A stretch of 64,000 nt of DNA from Corinectria fuckeliana (Eukaryota; Ascomycota; Sordariomycetes; Hypocreales; Nectriaceae). Location: positions 1 to 64,000 of the forward strand of contig WPDH01000085.1 of assembly GCA_019137255.1 (NCBI GenBank). The letters run 5' to 3'. This document shows positions 45,258 to 58,474 of this stretch, in pieces (within the stretch, counting starts at the first letter, position 1; each line of letters begins with the position of its first letter). The position numbers and the translations under genes were made by a program. The notes under the pieces are model-generated. The model was not told the DNA's origin. It saw nothing but the letters and a program-made list of their open reading frames with translations, and ran no database searches.

Positions 45258-45750
45258 ATCATGGAGTACGCCGACTTATCCATACTATGAGGAAATGAAT
45301 GGGGAGCATGCAAAGTCAACGAGGGGAATCTGTATAGGAACGATGCATCTTTATCAACTTCGCCTTGTTAGCATAACCTGTGCATTATGATGTAGAGCGC
45401 AAAGGCCCACTAACAACACCACATGTTCAGGGATAGTGGCATATACATTGCCTCCAACTTAGGCTAGTGCCTCGGACAGACATGGCTCAAGTTGAGCTTG
45501 TTCAGCTAAACTTCCATTAGGTCTGTTCTTAGATGCGCCGCCGTCCCATCTTTCGAGGCTAGAGCACAAACCTAACAACCAATCGCACAGCCCACCGACC
45601 GAGATGCGAATCCCCTCGGCATCGGACGGTCCTCACTACTCGGTGGGCCCTCGGCACGCGGACTCCCCGACAGGCCGGGGGTCGCGAGGCCCGAATCGTG
45701 GGGACGCCGCCGTATCCACCCCGAGATTTGACTCCTTAGTGCCGCCGTGA
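45258..45750. other. Spacer between relics
   Basis: About 490 bp, no recognisable gene. Confidence 0.4.
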
Positions 45751-46871
45751 TCCATGGCAATGGCCAACCCGGAACACGCCCAGGCAGCGGGCTGAGGCCT
45801 TTCTTGAGAAGATGACTTGGCAGGAGAAGATTGCTAAGATGGGTGGTGTTCGACGACTTCCAACGTCGGGACGTCGCGACCGGTCGTAGAAGAGGCCAAT
45901 TTCAAGAGCAGATACCACTAATATGGAAACATTGGTGAGTGCAACGTATCACTGAGAACAGTTGTGGTACTTTTGCTAACAACATCCCAGATTTTGGAAC
46001 CATGTTTAACTGGACGCTGGATGTGCTACCCCTTGTCGACGAAGTCCGCGAGAAGGTGATCAACGATAGCTGCCTCAACGCGGCCAGCCAATATGCTGAC
46101 ATGAACCACCCGTTCAACGACCAGCTGCGTCCTTACATCCGCGCCCTCGAGGCAAACCCCCTAACTCTCATAGTCTCGTATGCGACTGTCGATCTAGTTC
46201 TCTTGACCTTCTAGCTCTAAAGTACGCGACGGGGGCTTTCGACAATGCCCTTCCGGACGAGAACGAGGAGGCAGACAAGACCCTCCGCGCCTCATCACAC
46301 CCGACGCTTGCGCGAGAAGCTGCCATGGAGGATCCTCTCCACAAGAAGCGAACAGACGGCGAGTTCTTCGCCCACGCTGACCTTGGGTTCCCTAGACTCC
46401 AACAGCAACTTCTCGATGCCGTTCTAGATGCCGGGCGGCCCTACCGTCCTTATCCTGATAGGTGGCCAACCCTTCGTACTCAACAACTCGACACTGCGTT
46501 CCTCGGCGGTGAGTACACGAACCACGCCTTAGTCGAGATCCTCACGCGCAAGGTCAACCCCAGCGGCAAGCTGACGGTCAGCGTACAGGTTGCGAACACG
46601 GGAGGCGTTGCTGGCAAGGAGGTGGTGCAGGTGTACTACTGCCCGAACACCACCGGGGGAATCGAGTTTCCAGTGAAACGGCTGCGGTTTGAGAAGGTCG
46701 GCCTGGAGGCTGGCGAGAACAAGGAGTTACGCTCTCGATTTCGTACAGGACTTGGGATATTATGCCGATGCGAAGTTCCGGGTCAAGCAAGGCCTGTACA
46801 ACTTCTGGGCGGGTTCGAGTTCCAGGTTGGGGGATCCGAAGGCTGTTAACGCGACCGTGACCCTCCCATGA
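45751..46871 (+). pseudogene. Broken GH3 beta-glucosidase/xylosidase
   Basis: Ordered GH3 pieces in changing frames: RQRAEAFLEKMTWQEKIAKM (N-terminal), HPFNDQLRPYIRALE with VSYATV, KYATGAFDNALPDENE, TVLILIGGQPFVLNNST, EYTNHALVEIL with NPSGKLTVSV, and the C-terminal fibronectin III-like VANTGGVAGKEVVQVYY with FPVKRLRFEKVGLEAGENKE. Several frameshifts and large deletions remove most of the catalytic barrel; length is about half that of the roughly 2.3-kb family genes. The intact enzyme would have been a beta-glycosidase, usually secreted. Confidence 0.75.
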
Positions 46872-49822
46872 GCTGCATATATGCCATTCTTGGTGTGAAC
46901 AATTATAATCTGGCATTGAAACCTGTAGAATGAAAGCTCACTGACTGCTGGAGCCTTTCAACAATCTGTAGTGGACTCCTCTATATATAAGCTAGCGGCG
47001 CTCGATTGTTATTCTTACCTGCGATTGTGCAAGCGCGAGTTTAAGGCCTTGTCTCGGGGATAAGTGCTTAAAATTCCCTCTCATTGCAAAGAGTAGCATT
47101 GATACTTGGCTGGAAGCCCCTGTAGCGGTTGATAGGCCTGGTCGCCACGTCGGCGATTCCCGCCGATCCTTGGACAGTCGCAGTCGGGCCACGCTGTAGA
47201 TGGGCCCGGGATACACCTCTGAACCATGGAAAATCCCTTGTGAGTCTCGTGGTCGCTTGATAGATAAGTAATTATCAGGGATGACATCTGAGCCCGAGAG
47301 CTGAGCCGGCTTCTATCCGGCGACATTGCTCGACGTGGACTAGATATGTAGCCGAGGTCCACATGGAAAGTCCGAAGCCTGCTCACCCGAGCGGCTTCAA
47401 GTTGAATCCAACTATGGCTCTGTAGTGGATTAAACTGGGGGTCTAGAATGCGTATCAAGAGAGGACCCTGAACGCTCAACGCTCCGCATTGTCCAAAGAT
47501 GTAAAAGTTCCGCGCGGGAACCTGAACAAGACCGTTTCGATGATCACCACGGGTAGGTTTAACAACGCTGGGCATGTGCGTAGATTTGCTTGGCCGGAGG
47601 GAAAGGGAGTAACTGAAGGTGGCCGAGTCCAGATACGGTCCCGGATGCAACAGGAGACAGGCGACTAAAGCCTCGCCATCTTGGCGCAGGGTTGGCTGGG
47701 CCGAGACAGTTACAACGGTTGGTCAAGGCCATTGAGGCCTTTCTGGGCCATTCGATCCAATGCAGAAAGGGCGCGTCAGGGCTCAGAGGGCGATAAAGAA
47801 AGGAGGCGAAATCAAAGAGACCAGGGAGCCAGGCGATGGACCATCGAATGCTGTCTCGCTTGCTGCAGTCGTCATCTCGATTGGTTTTGCCCGTCGCTCA
47901 GTGCAGGACGACGCATCAGGCAATGCGAAGCAGTGAATACAGATAATCATTATCAGCGCTCCGGCTATCAGTCAATCTTGCTTTACCTCCCTGACGATGG
48001 ACCGGAAGTCGGACATTAGGCTCTCCGACATCCGGTAAAGATTGACGGAAAATGCTGACGGAGAGAAGACCTGAGTTACTTAGGTGGACTTTCTCGAGAG
48101 CCTGGTGTTGCGGCAGAAGACAAGAAGAGGTCGCCCATTCTCGATTCTCCCAAAGCAGGCTTCGGGCTTTGGGGGGGTTGTAGTTTGATGATATTGCGGG
48201 AGTCGGGGCAGGAGTCGGCCAATGACGTAGAGTGACACTGCAGCCTGCATGGCGTTGAGTGGGGAAAGTGGCGCCCAGTGTGGTGAGGTCGGCGACGCCT
48301 CCCCAACTAATCAGAACGCTTCGGTTGGTCGCGATTCCCCAAGTTCTTGTCGTAGCGAGCTTCGGGTCGTCGGACCTTCAGTTGTTCAACCAAGCCCAGT
48401 ACTGCGGCGTACTAGTACCTTTAGTACTAAGGCACCTAGGTACCAGGTAACTAGCGGGAACTTGAGGTCTTGGTCTTCGGGCATTGAACTCATAATTAAT
48501 TGGTTTCATTCACGAGCGGGTTTGCGGGTCTCGATGGCCATGGCGCACCACAACCTTTGACAGGGAGGGCTTTGGCCCCGGGCGGAGAGGGCGTCGCCTC
48601 TCGGCAAGGCCTCGTTCTTATTGGCATCCCCCGGATTTTTGTCTTCATGACGGTGCCGGTAATTCGTACTGCTGCCGCGAAACAGCCCTGTGCCGAGTGA
48701 CTGAAGTGTCGAAGAAGGAGGATCGATTGAGGGCTGCCGCACGAATACTTCGTACACATCATGCATTTGCCATCTGTATTTGCTTCGGGTAAGCGATGCT
48801 CGAGGCACGTGGTAGGTGATTTCTCGGTTGGCCTCGCTGGGATATGTGATATATACATAGTATGCTCGTCCTAAGGAAACAAGAAACCGACTACGCATCT
48901 CTCTCTCTCTCTTGACTCACTCACGATTCCATCCAGCGGTGTGTCGTACGTAGTTGGTTCCTTCGCGGCCGTGTGGCTGACTCGCGGCTAAAGGATCTAG
49001 ATCGGGCTGTGTCGCTAGTTGCCCTCTCGGTGCTCGAGATGCCAGGAGTCGGGCTGTCGGGTTCCTTCTCGAGGAGCACCAGGGGTGATGCCAGCAGGCA
49101 GAGAATTTTCCCTTGCCACCTTGCAGCTTGGCGGGAAGAGAGCTCGACCTATGACGACCACTGGTGTCTGGAGTTGCGCCTTCTTCTTCCGTTACAGACG
49201 GGTCGTTGAAGTTGCAACATATCACATATCACATATCAACCTCAAGGTCAGAGTACAAAAGGCACGTCTTATTTTGAGTTGCTTGCGGAGGGGTTGCTGC
49301 TCTTGTGACCATGCAGACACTTCCAGGCTCCGTATTTAGATGGCCTGGGTGTGTTGATCAGCGGGGCCATGGGTTCTAGGTAGGTCCATTTCTGAAGGGC
49401 CCAGGGCAAGTGGAGCGCACCTCCCTCCCGCCGTCATTCCCTTTGTTTGCCCTCTTCTGTGCCGCGCCTGCTATCTACCTACTAATTAGGTAGGTCAAGA
49501 CTTAGGTACACTAAGCTACCTGATTGCTGTTATTCATTCCGGTCCCGGTTTTCCCACCACCCACATCCGCCAACTTTGACTCCCATCCGCTATCACCACT
49601 TCCAACCTAACACTCCAGCAATCCAAGTAATCTACTACCTTGACCCAAAAAAAAAACAAGCCGCTTCTTCTTTCCCTCCTGCCGCTTGCTGCCCGTCCCA
49701 TGGCCCTCGGCGATGTTCCTCTAGGTGGATTGCTCCTGCTCTTCGTCTCCGACTCCGGCTCCGGCTCCGGCTCCTGCCCCCGGTTCCCTCGATGAGCTTC
49801 CCGCGTGTTCGTTGCTGCTGCC
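46872..49822. other. Gene-free region
   Basis: 3 kb with only short ORFs (the longest is 47081-47650 minus, without domain or codon support). AGGTAGGT/ACCTAGGT words recur near 48427-48447 and 49489-49494. The final 350 bp is the CT-rich leader of the second transcription factor, with an A10 run and a (CTCCGG)3 repeat (49753-49774). Confidence 0.5.
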
Positions 49823-52173
49823 ATGGATCTCGCTCCCTCTGTTGGCGACAACCCGAATAGCCTCATGCCCAGCCTCGAGTCCCAAAACAACCCTTCGCCC
49901 GCGTCTGCCACTGCGACCGTCAGTCATGGTCAACTCGCCGTCTCCGAGCCGGCGTCGCACGCCAATTCTCCCGACCGCAAGCCCAAGAAGTCGTCTCTGA
50001 CCTGCACGACCTGCCGCGCCCGCAAGGTCCGCTGCAACGGCGCCCGCGACATCTGCGCCAACTGCGAGCGCCTCGGTTTCCCGTGCTCCTATGATGAAGC
50101 CGACTCTTCCGCCATGTCCGGCGCCTTACCGCGCCGTCGCGTCCGCCAGGCTTGCCTGAGTTGCCACAGCCGCAAGGCCCGATGTTCCGGGCACATGCCC
50201 TCCTGCGAGCGATGCCGCTCCCAAGGCATCGACTGCATCTATCGACCTAGCAAGCGAGCCCGCATCTCCGTGAGGGCCGACGGCAGAAGCTCCCAGAGCC
50301 AAGATGGCGACCGGGACGACGGCCACGACAGCGACCCAGGACTGACTGACCCGGCCAGCACCACCACCCCCAACGCCTACGCCCATGATATGTAGGTCCA
50401 TGATGGCCATTCTGACATAAGCTCCTCCTGCTAATGCAACCCTACAGCCCATGCCCCGATGAGTCGTTCGATGCCCTCATAGGACGTACCTTCGATCAGT
50501 TCTTCCGCCATGTCCACCATATTCCCATGTTCTCCTTTCTGCACCGAGCATCCCTCATGGAGCGCTACCACTCAGGCAAAGTCGAGAAGGCCCTGCTTCT
50601 TGCCCTCGTAGGAATCACGTCCTACCTCACTGACATGGGCCCGGGGATGCGCGAATATGGCGAAAGGTGCATCGACGATGCCGAAGGCTTCATCTTCGCC
50701 GAGTACAACCGCCCGACAACCATCAAAGTCCAGGCACTCGTTCTAATCATCAAGCACCGCATCCTTACGAAAAAGTCTCCCAGCGCTTTCATGTTGCTGA
50801 GCATTGCCTCCCGCTACGCCTCGGCTCTTCGCCTGAATCACGAAGCGCCGAATCTATGCTTCCTAGCCCAGGAGTCCCGACGAAGACTGATGTGGGCACT
50901 CTACTGTGTCGATTCAGGTATTTCGGGTGGCTATCGCGATTACTCACTTTGGTCGGCTGACAGGATTCATGTTGGCCTGCCATGCAACGAGCGCAACTTT
51001 GAATTCGATCTACCTCAAGCCACGGAAAGGCTGATCCACAACCCCGACTCGCCTCAAGTCGAGGACGTGGGAAGCTTGGCGCTTCATATTCGAATACAAC
51101 ATATGCGACGGCGAATCATGGAATTCACTAGGCGAGTCGTTCTCAGCCGAAATATCAAGGCCGACGAGCTTCAGTCCGGTATCTGGGGCATGCACAAAGA
51201 TCTTGCCGATTTTGCTTCCCACCTTCCAACATCTTTCCAGTTCTCCGAGAGCTCCTTGCGACTACGGGCATATTCTCCCCGGATTTGCGTCTTCATTATG
51301 ATCCACGTCTGGTGGCGGCAATGCCACTGCGATTTGTACCGCCTCGCCTTGGTAGGGATGCGCGAGGCCCTTCCTCGCTCCGCCATTGTCAACTTGGACG
51401 AAGCCTTCGTAAACCACTGTCAACAACAATGCGTTGACCACTCTCTTGCCATGGCCCACATATTTGCATCGATGCAAAAGCTCAACGCAAAGCCGGTCGC
51501 AGACTTGGACCTTGCGGTATGTGCATACCAATGCGCTCGAGTGCTAACATACGCCTATCACACCAACGGGCCGAAATACGATTTGACAGCCGAAGCCGTC
51601 ATAGAGCGGGCGAAGGTGTGCCTGTATACTATTAGAGAGTGTTGTGTGGGAAAGACGGCCGACGGCATCAAGAAAGACTTGGAGAAGCTAATCGCTCACG
51701 GAATCGACACCCGGGCGACCCCGACCCCAGATGGACAAATACGCATCGAAAACGGCTTCTCACGACACTCTCTACTCAAAAATGTGACCATGTCGAATCT
51801 TCACGACATGAACGATTCATCGCAGTTCGGGACCTTGAGCCACATGTCCCTAGGACCCATGACAGACTCGACATTCCCTCCCTCCCTCGTCGCGGATCCA
51901 TGGGCACCGGAAAGCCAGGTTTCCCCGGATCTCGTACAACCAACCAGCGATGTCTCGGTTCAGGCAACCAGCAAGGCCCCTGCAAACATGCCCGAAATCG
52001 ACCCTCGTCCCGAGTTTGGCGTATCAGAACTGAATAATGCGTATGAGGGCGGCTTGGAAGGCCTGGGTCTAGACAGTAACGTGGACTACGGAATGGGGTT
52101 GGATCAAAACTTGTGGATTCCAAACAACGACTGGCTGGGGGTGGAGTCTCTCAACGGGGGCGTGGGAGCCTGA
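49823..52173 (+). CDS. Transcription factor with two Zn2Cys6 clusters (paralogue 2)
   Basis: Exons 49823-50391 and 50448-52173, giving 764 aa. Tandem zinc clusters: Cys 61, 64, 71, 78, 81, 88 and Cys 111, 114, 121, 128, 131, 138, with a basic linker (ALPRRRVRQA) between. The fungal-specific domain follows, including SRRRLMWALYCVDSGI and RQCHCDLYRLALVG, which align with paralogue 1. The C-terminus is Pro/Asp/Asn-rich and may activate transcription. The DNA-binding region has no intron, unlike paralogue 1. An in-frame ATG at 49805 could add six residues. It is intact, so it may regulate genes elsewhere. Confidence 0.88.
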
Positions 52174-53218
52174 ACGATACAATCAATGGCATGAGATGGA
52201 ATGGAATAACAGAAACCATGGGAGCCTCTGGGACATCTTGATACCGGCCGATGGTTTCGACTCTACCCATGAGGATCGCTCGCACGGAGACAGGGCCGAA
52301 CCTTTGAGCACGAAGCAACCTCGACGAGGCAGAATGCTAGCAATAATCTAGGGCACGAGGGGCAGCGCCCGATTCAGCAGTCGGATCCCGATCGAACACA
52401 CCGCCGAAAGGACCCCTCGGCATACATCGATTAGCATCAGCACCAGTCCGAGTTTCCAGTCATGAGGATAATAAGGCATGAGCGACTAGTTGACTGAGGC
52501 GAGATCTGGGCAAGCCGCCCAGCCAGCCGGATCGCCGGAAGTCGCCACAGCCTTAACACTAGCCAAAAATGCACTCGGCAACCCCAAAAACGGCAACAAG
52601 GAAGTTCAAGCTGAAGAACGAAGGAGTACAGCTCGAAGATGGAAGGGCACACAAAGTGAAACAATCGAGAGGAATGAAAGGACAATCAGTGCTGCGAGCG
52701 GTTGACGGCACGGATGGTGAGGGGAATCATGACAATACAGGCAGAAGTTGTCTGATCATGCCCTGTACGATACCCAATGACACGATACGACATGCCACGA
52801 ACGTCTAGAAGCGTATTGTGTACATGGATGTGTAGCAAGTCAATCAATTCAGCAAATGACTAAACCGCCCACCGGCCCGACTAGAACTTTTAGCTATGTA
52901 CCATACGCGACGTCTCAAAGAGTCTTCGACCCGTGGACATTTCATAGATCGTGTACTGTACATGCGGAATTCGTCAAGGATGAACCCATGCGCCGACCCC
53001 AAGGGAGGAAACAACAGCTAAATAATTTGACATGAAAACAAAGACAGGTCAAGCCTCAGCTGCACCGGCCACATGATATCGCGACCCAGAAAGACTAGAC
53101 GGCTAGCCCCCCCTTACTTGATGGAAGTAAGGCTCGCGGCCAAGCAGAAGTCAAAACAAGGGTTTGGGGAAGGGATGCAGTTGGAAAACGCTCTTCGGCA
53201 CTAAAAGAGTGAGACGTA
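52174..53218. other. Intergenic region between convergent genes
   Basis: 1 kb with no coding signal. It holds the 3' ends of the factor gene and of the PARP gene. Confidence 0.5.
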
Positions 53219-55596
53219 TTACATCTTGACACGGAAAAGGTATCGAAGCTTAACCTGAGCAACATCGTAGGCGATGTACTCGTTGTAGTAGAGGCCAGCG
53301 CCCTGAACATCCGTCTGTCCGGGTTTGACCGTGGTATCGGGCTGTGATGGTCAGTATCAGTAAGGGTGATGGTGTTGAGGTGAGGAACCAAGCAGAACGT
53401 ACCATCTTAATGCCCTTGAGGCTTTCGTGTGCAATGCCAGCATCAACCCATTTGCTGGGACCCATGCTGCCTTGACCCCAGGTGCTGTACATGCCGTTCT
53501 TCTTGGCATCGTCTCCCGCATCGTAGCTGGCATTAGTAAGCTTCTGCATAGGATTACCCAACTCGGCCTCGCAGAGCAGTAGCAGAGCCTGGCCATTTGT
53601 GTTGTACGATGCGCAGTAACCGGCCGACTTGGAAGACATGTCGGCAAGATAGATTCCTTTGCCAAACATGTATCCTGACACCGGAGCCTCGGGAGGCGCG
53701 ATGCGCAGGCCTTGACTGAGGATACCGCCGAAGTTTGTGCATCGGGAGCCGTGCCATAGGAGGCGACGGTCGGATTCGATCTTGGCGTACGGAGAGTCTT
53801 CGAACCGTTTTGTCTCGCCCTGGCGTTCGATACGGAAAATGTCCTGGATGGTGTATCTCACGTTATGAGTTGAACCGCGGGATTCGTTGAGGTAATTGGC
53901 GAGATGTGTGAACTCGTTGCTACCAGGTTTCAAAGGCGTCATCTCCTCGAGGCCAAGACCCATGAACTGCTTGTCGAGAGGATGAACAGTATCCTTTGTC
54001 TTGCGGTCAATCTTCATGATGTCCTCAGCCTCCTTCATGTCTGACAAGCTCTCCAGAAGCTCTATTTCTTTCTTGAGCATAGTATCGTCTTGGATGATGG
54101 GGGGGCGGTTGCGGCCAAATGCATGGGGAATCAAGGAGTAAAAGGTGTTGGAAAGATGCTCAGTCGCGGAAGGCACGGTTAGGTCCCACTTGCTCGCAGC
54201 AAGGGTGGGATCGTCCATCAGAGCTGCAAGGTCTTTGAGCTGCTGGAAACCACGCGTAATGGTGGTCTTGCTGAGCTTTCCCAGAGGAAGCTTGTCGGCG
54301 TCGTAGTTGAGAGCAGTCATGGTGACCTTGAAGTACTGCTGGTTGAAGATGAGCTCCATCAACTCCTTGATGGGCTTCTCAAGGGTGCACTTGGGGGGAG
54401 CAGATGGCTCGTCTTCAGCGCCATCCTCCTTCTTCACAGGCTTAGCGTCGTCCTCGTCATCATCCTCATCGTCAGAATCGGGATTGTAGCTGCGCTCCAC
54501 AAAGGCATACTTTCCAGGCCTAGGGTCATCGCCACGCTTGTCCCAGTGGAGGCCTGACTTGTCCTTGAACTTCTTTTCGAAGTGCTTGATAGCATCAGGC
54601 AAGGTGCCTCCACCCAAGATGGCACTCGCACCGGATTCACCAACTCGGCCCCATCGAGTCCAAGTCTTGTAGGTCTTGGATCTGGGCTCCTCAAGGATCT
54701 GTCAAACAGGTTAGGCTACGTGTTGCGGAAGTTCAAAACGGGGACGAATCACTCACCTGGATTCGGTAAAATTTGTTGTTGTTGTTGGACGAGTTTGACT
54801 GATTCAGCGAGGCGTCATAGATGAGACCGCTGCCCGGATCGACGTAGACTTGGTACGAGGTAAGGGGACAATGATCATCAAGGGGAATTGCGGTGCCCTT
54901 CTTCTTGATGAATTGACCTTCGGCCACGACCTTTTCTTCGGGCTCTTCCTCGGGATCAGCCTTGACCTTGGCCTTTGCCTTGGAAGCTTTGGTAGCCTTT
55001 GCAGCTTTGGCGGCTGGGGCTTTCTTAGGCTTTGGCTCGTCTTCTTCTTCCGCCTCCTCATCGTCGTCGGCCTGAGAAGCCTGAGAAGCCTTGGAAGCTT
55101 TGGTGGTCTTGGCAGTTTTGGATGCAGCGGCCCGTGTCACCTTGGTTCTCTTGTTCTTTGGCTGGTCTTCTTCTACTTCCTCGTCATCATCGACTTCATC
55201 GGCGGCAGCAGATCTCTTCTTGGAGGTGCCATTAGTAGCAGCCCTTGGTTTGGCGACGTTGGCCTTCTTGATCCCCCAAGCGTAGTCATCCGCGCTGAGC
55301 TTCTTCTTCTGGGAATCTACGTCGAGAATCCATTGCGCGCCCACAATGGCCAGGTCCTTAGCCTTTCCAGCAGCCACCTTGGCGGTCTCGCCATTGTAGT
55401 CAAACTCGGTACAGACGACGTGCGTGGTGGCCTTGGTGACGCTCCTGGTGACAGTGCCGCCGTGAGTGCGGATGAGGGCTTCGAGGGAGCCGTGGCTGTG
55501 GTCGATGGAGTCAAACTTGCCACTAATGGCGACGGCGCAACCGTCTAGAGGCGGATCCGCTGGGGGTGCCGCCGCGGCTCTTCGCCTGGGAGGCAT
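53219..55596 (-). CDS. Poly(ADP-ribose) polymerase (BRCT-WGR-PARP)
   Basis: Exons 55596-54757, 54698-53403 and 53341-53219, giving 752 aa. It transfers ADP-ribose from NAD+ to nuclear proteins during DNA-damage signalling. Domains in order: BRCT (about 15-105), a Lys/Ala and acidic disordered linker (about 120-240), WGR (about 245-360, with WTRWGRVGES), the helical PARP regulatory domain (about 385-520) and the catalytic domain. The H-Y-E triad is complete: His596 in LLWHGSR, Tyr630 in KGIYLADMS and Glu733 in YYNEYIAYD, so polymer synthesis is expected. The zinc fingers of animal PARP1 are absent, as in other fungal homologues. The start at MPPRRRAAA is preferred over an ATG 22 codons upstream. 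Confidence 0.93.
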
Positions 55597-56787
55597 TTCC
55601 GACTGAGTGTCTAGGGTGAAGAGAAGGCGCAAGGCGGTAACGGGAGTGAAAATAAGATGCAAGGTCGAGTCTGACAGGTGAATGAGCTGACGAGCTGAAA
55701 TGAGACGGGCGAGGTGCTGGTTTGTGTTGACGTGTGTTAGTGACTAGTAGTGGGGAGGAATTAGGGGCTGTGGCAGCTTGGACTGCTACCAACCAACTAA
55801 CAATTGGCGACCAAAAGAAGTAATCGCCGAGAGGGAAGGCGAGACGACACGACGTCGATTGGCAAGGGGTGGAGAAGAGAAGAGAAGTTTTACGCAGGAT
55901 CTAAGGTGATGGAAGGGTGTGACGAAGAAGAGGAGGGACGCCTCCCGTTTTATGAGTGAGCTCTGCTTTCACTCTCGACGGCTTTACCTGAAGGCATCTG
56001 CGCCCCTCGGGTCCCCGCCGCTCCTTCCCTAGCATCTCGGCGCACGACCCAGCTCCAGCTGTCTCCAGGCACCGGCGGCGCCGGCGCGCGCCAACGAGCA
56101 GGTTTGCGGGCCCGAGGCACGCACGACCGTTACACGACATCACGTGGCGGGGACAAGCATCTTTACAGTGCTCTCATCCATGTACTACTGTACTAGGTTC
56201 TCCATGGGACGGTGAAGGCCCTGCTGCCTAAGTAAGTAACTCTCAAGAGTCATTGATCGCCCCTGATGCCTCACTGACAAGGTCGAACGAACGAGATGGT
56301 GACAGCCCTGGCTTACAACCGTTGTCACCCTCTAGAACATCCTCCCTCTATGTGTACCTACGCACCTCAGTGTGCTGCACAACCTGCTTACTACTAGTAT
56401 GCAGCTTGTCACGCTGCCTTTCGTGGTGTTGGACAAGTGCATTGATGGCGAGGCGCGTGTACGCATGAAACGAAACGGCCTCTACTTAGGTAGGTAGCTA
56501 TCACAGCTAACAGCCAACAAGGTCGACACCCATTCCACAAGGCGTCAAACTCTCCATCATGCAGAAGAAGAAGCCGTTTGACTTTTGTGAAAATTCTACG
56601 CCATTCTGCATATAGACATAAAGTGAGAACCGCTGCGGTGCTGCACTGCAGAGAAAAGCCTTTCAACGCTGCACCGATTTAGTTGTAGCTTCTTGCAGAA
56701 CGCATCCTCACATTTCTTTTGCATCACAGCAGCCATTGGTTTTCCTTCGTTGTCCCGCCCGCGAGAAGCACACCACTCGACTCCAGA
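55597..56787. promoter_or_regulatory. Divergent intergenic region, PARP / secreted protein
   Basis: 1.2 kb between opposite starts, carrying both promoters. It includes TAGGTAGGTAG near 56488-56498; no gene seen. Confidence 0.5.
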
Positions 56788-57369
56788 ATGATGAAGTGCG
56801 GCCTCATCGTGGCGCTCGCGAGTGCGCTCGCCCTGGCCATCCCGGCGCCGCTCCCCGACGAGATCAACCTGGACGAGCGCATCGAGTTTGGCTGGTGCCG
56901 GGAGACGAACGTGACGGGATCATGCAACGAACGATTCCTAGACCACGCGCGATGTTGTAAGATCCCCCCCTTTTCTTTTCCCGTTTTCTTTTCCTTTTTC
57001 CTTTTCCTCTTCACCAGGTCCGTGACGATACAAGTGTGCTGACGAGTGTGGCAGACGACTTCGACATCCTCGACGACTACCTGAACGACAACGTCGAGAC
57101 CGTCAGCGTCTCGGGCGGACGATGCGTTATCTGGGAGTAAGTCTCTTGTCTCCTCCTCGTCTCTCTGTGCATGATGCTTACAGGCGCGCAGGAAGAACGG
57201 ATGCCACGGCGACCACACGGGGATGATTGTGGGAACCGACATCGTCATGGACAACGTTTGCGCTGGGTACCCCTGGTCGCAGAGGGCGTCGTCGATCAAG
57301 TGCTGCGGCGGCGATTCCAACGCGCTGTGGTGCGCGGATCCGGGAAAGAAGCCCGAGTGCACGGATTAA
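56788..57369 (+). CDS. Small secreted cysteine-rich protein
   Basis: Exons 56788-56956, 57055-57136 and 57192-57369, giving 142 aa. A clear signal peptide (MMKCGLIVALASALALAIPA) is followed by an acidic mature protein with ten cysteines, for example GWC, GSC, ARC, GRC, NGC, NVC, IKCC, LWC and PEC. The even number suggests five disulfides. There is one potential N-glycosylation site (NVTG). No known enzyme domain. Size and make-up fit a fungal effector or surface protein. The first intron has a pyrimidine-rich C7/T run and alternative AGs, so its acceptor is less certain than the others. Confidence 0.75.
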
Positions 57370-58474
57370 GTGGCCTTGAAGCTGCCGTCAAGTCAAGAGC
57401 AGTACTTGAGTCCCAGGGGTGTAGAGGTCAGGGTGTCTTGGACCTAGAGCTCGAGGACAATTAGGTCTCATCTTCGATCTGCTACTTGATAGCTTCATGC
57501 GCAAGGCCTTGGCGCTTAGGATCTTATAGCACATTACTATTTAATATCACGACGTTCCCTCGGATCCCTCCCTCTGGCACCCGAGTATCCACCACGACCC
57601 TCGAACATGGTCGAGATTAGGGAGTGGTAGATATATGCTTAGGCGTTGCGTCCAACAGCAGTGCCTGGTCGACACTATCTAGCTGCTTCGAGATATGGCT
57701 CCCTTCATCGTGCTGAGAAAGAATACGACTCTAAAAACATGGATAGTTTATTAGTTTGCCCACTACGCTTAACCTGCTCGTTCCCCTCAAGGTCGATGTG
57801 GCCCCAGCAATCAGGGCTAGTTGTATGATCAAGTCTCTTCGAATGACTAGTGGGTTCATTAACAGCATTATTTAGAAGAGGCTTTAATTTTGACTCCGAA
57901 CACCGATAGGGCTCTAAAAGGCCTAATATGAAGGTTCTTTAGGCCCTCGAGGTGTATTCCTCAGGCTCTTGATCCTTAAGGGTGGTACCTATACATCATG
58001 TTTGACGGTAATAAAACATCATGCCTCCTAAACACACCGTAGCTTGAGCTCTAATCGAACGGGGAACAGCTAGTCGACGGGCGCTTCTCTTATTTTCACC
58101 CACAGCTCATGAAAATCCATATCCCGTATCGTAACAGTAACCGCATCCATAATCTCGCAAAAATTACCTACTACAGTGGGTTGTAGATAAGCACCTCCTC
58201 TCTGGAGGTCCTCTGTAATCACCTCCAGCAACCATCGAATCCATTCGCTCGCAAAACTCCTTGCATGTGCCGCCCAACTTACCCCTCACTGCGTCGCTCG
58301 GGACTTCGTAGATGTATTCATCTACAGCAGCCCCTATGTCCCAGGCCGTTTCGTTCAGTGCCTTCAGCCAGCCTTCCGTTTTTCATTGCTCCGTATCATT
58401 GTCATCGTCGTCATCGTCGTTTTCGTTAGAGCCTATGCAGGAGGACCAGGTCAGCAATTCGGGGGGGGGCTCTT
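57370..58474. other. Intergenic region
   Basis: 1.1 kb without a supported gene. It separates the convergent 3' ends of the secreted-protein and F-box genes; moderately AT-rich from 57.7 to 58.1 kb. Confidence 0.5.

Noticed and set aside
47081..47650. 189-aa minus-strand ORF
   Set aside because: Composition is that of random sequence and no motif is visible.
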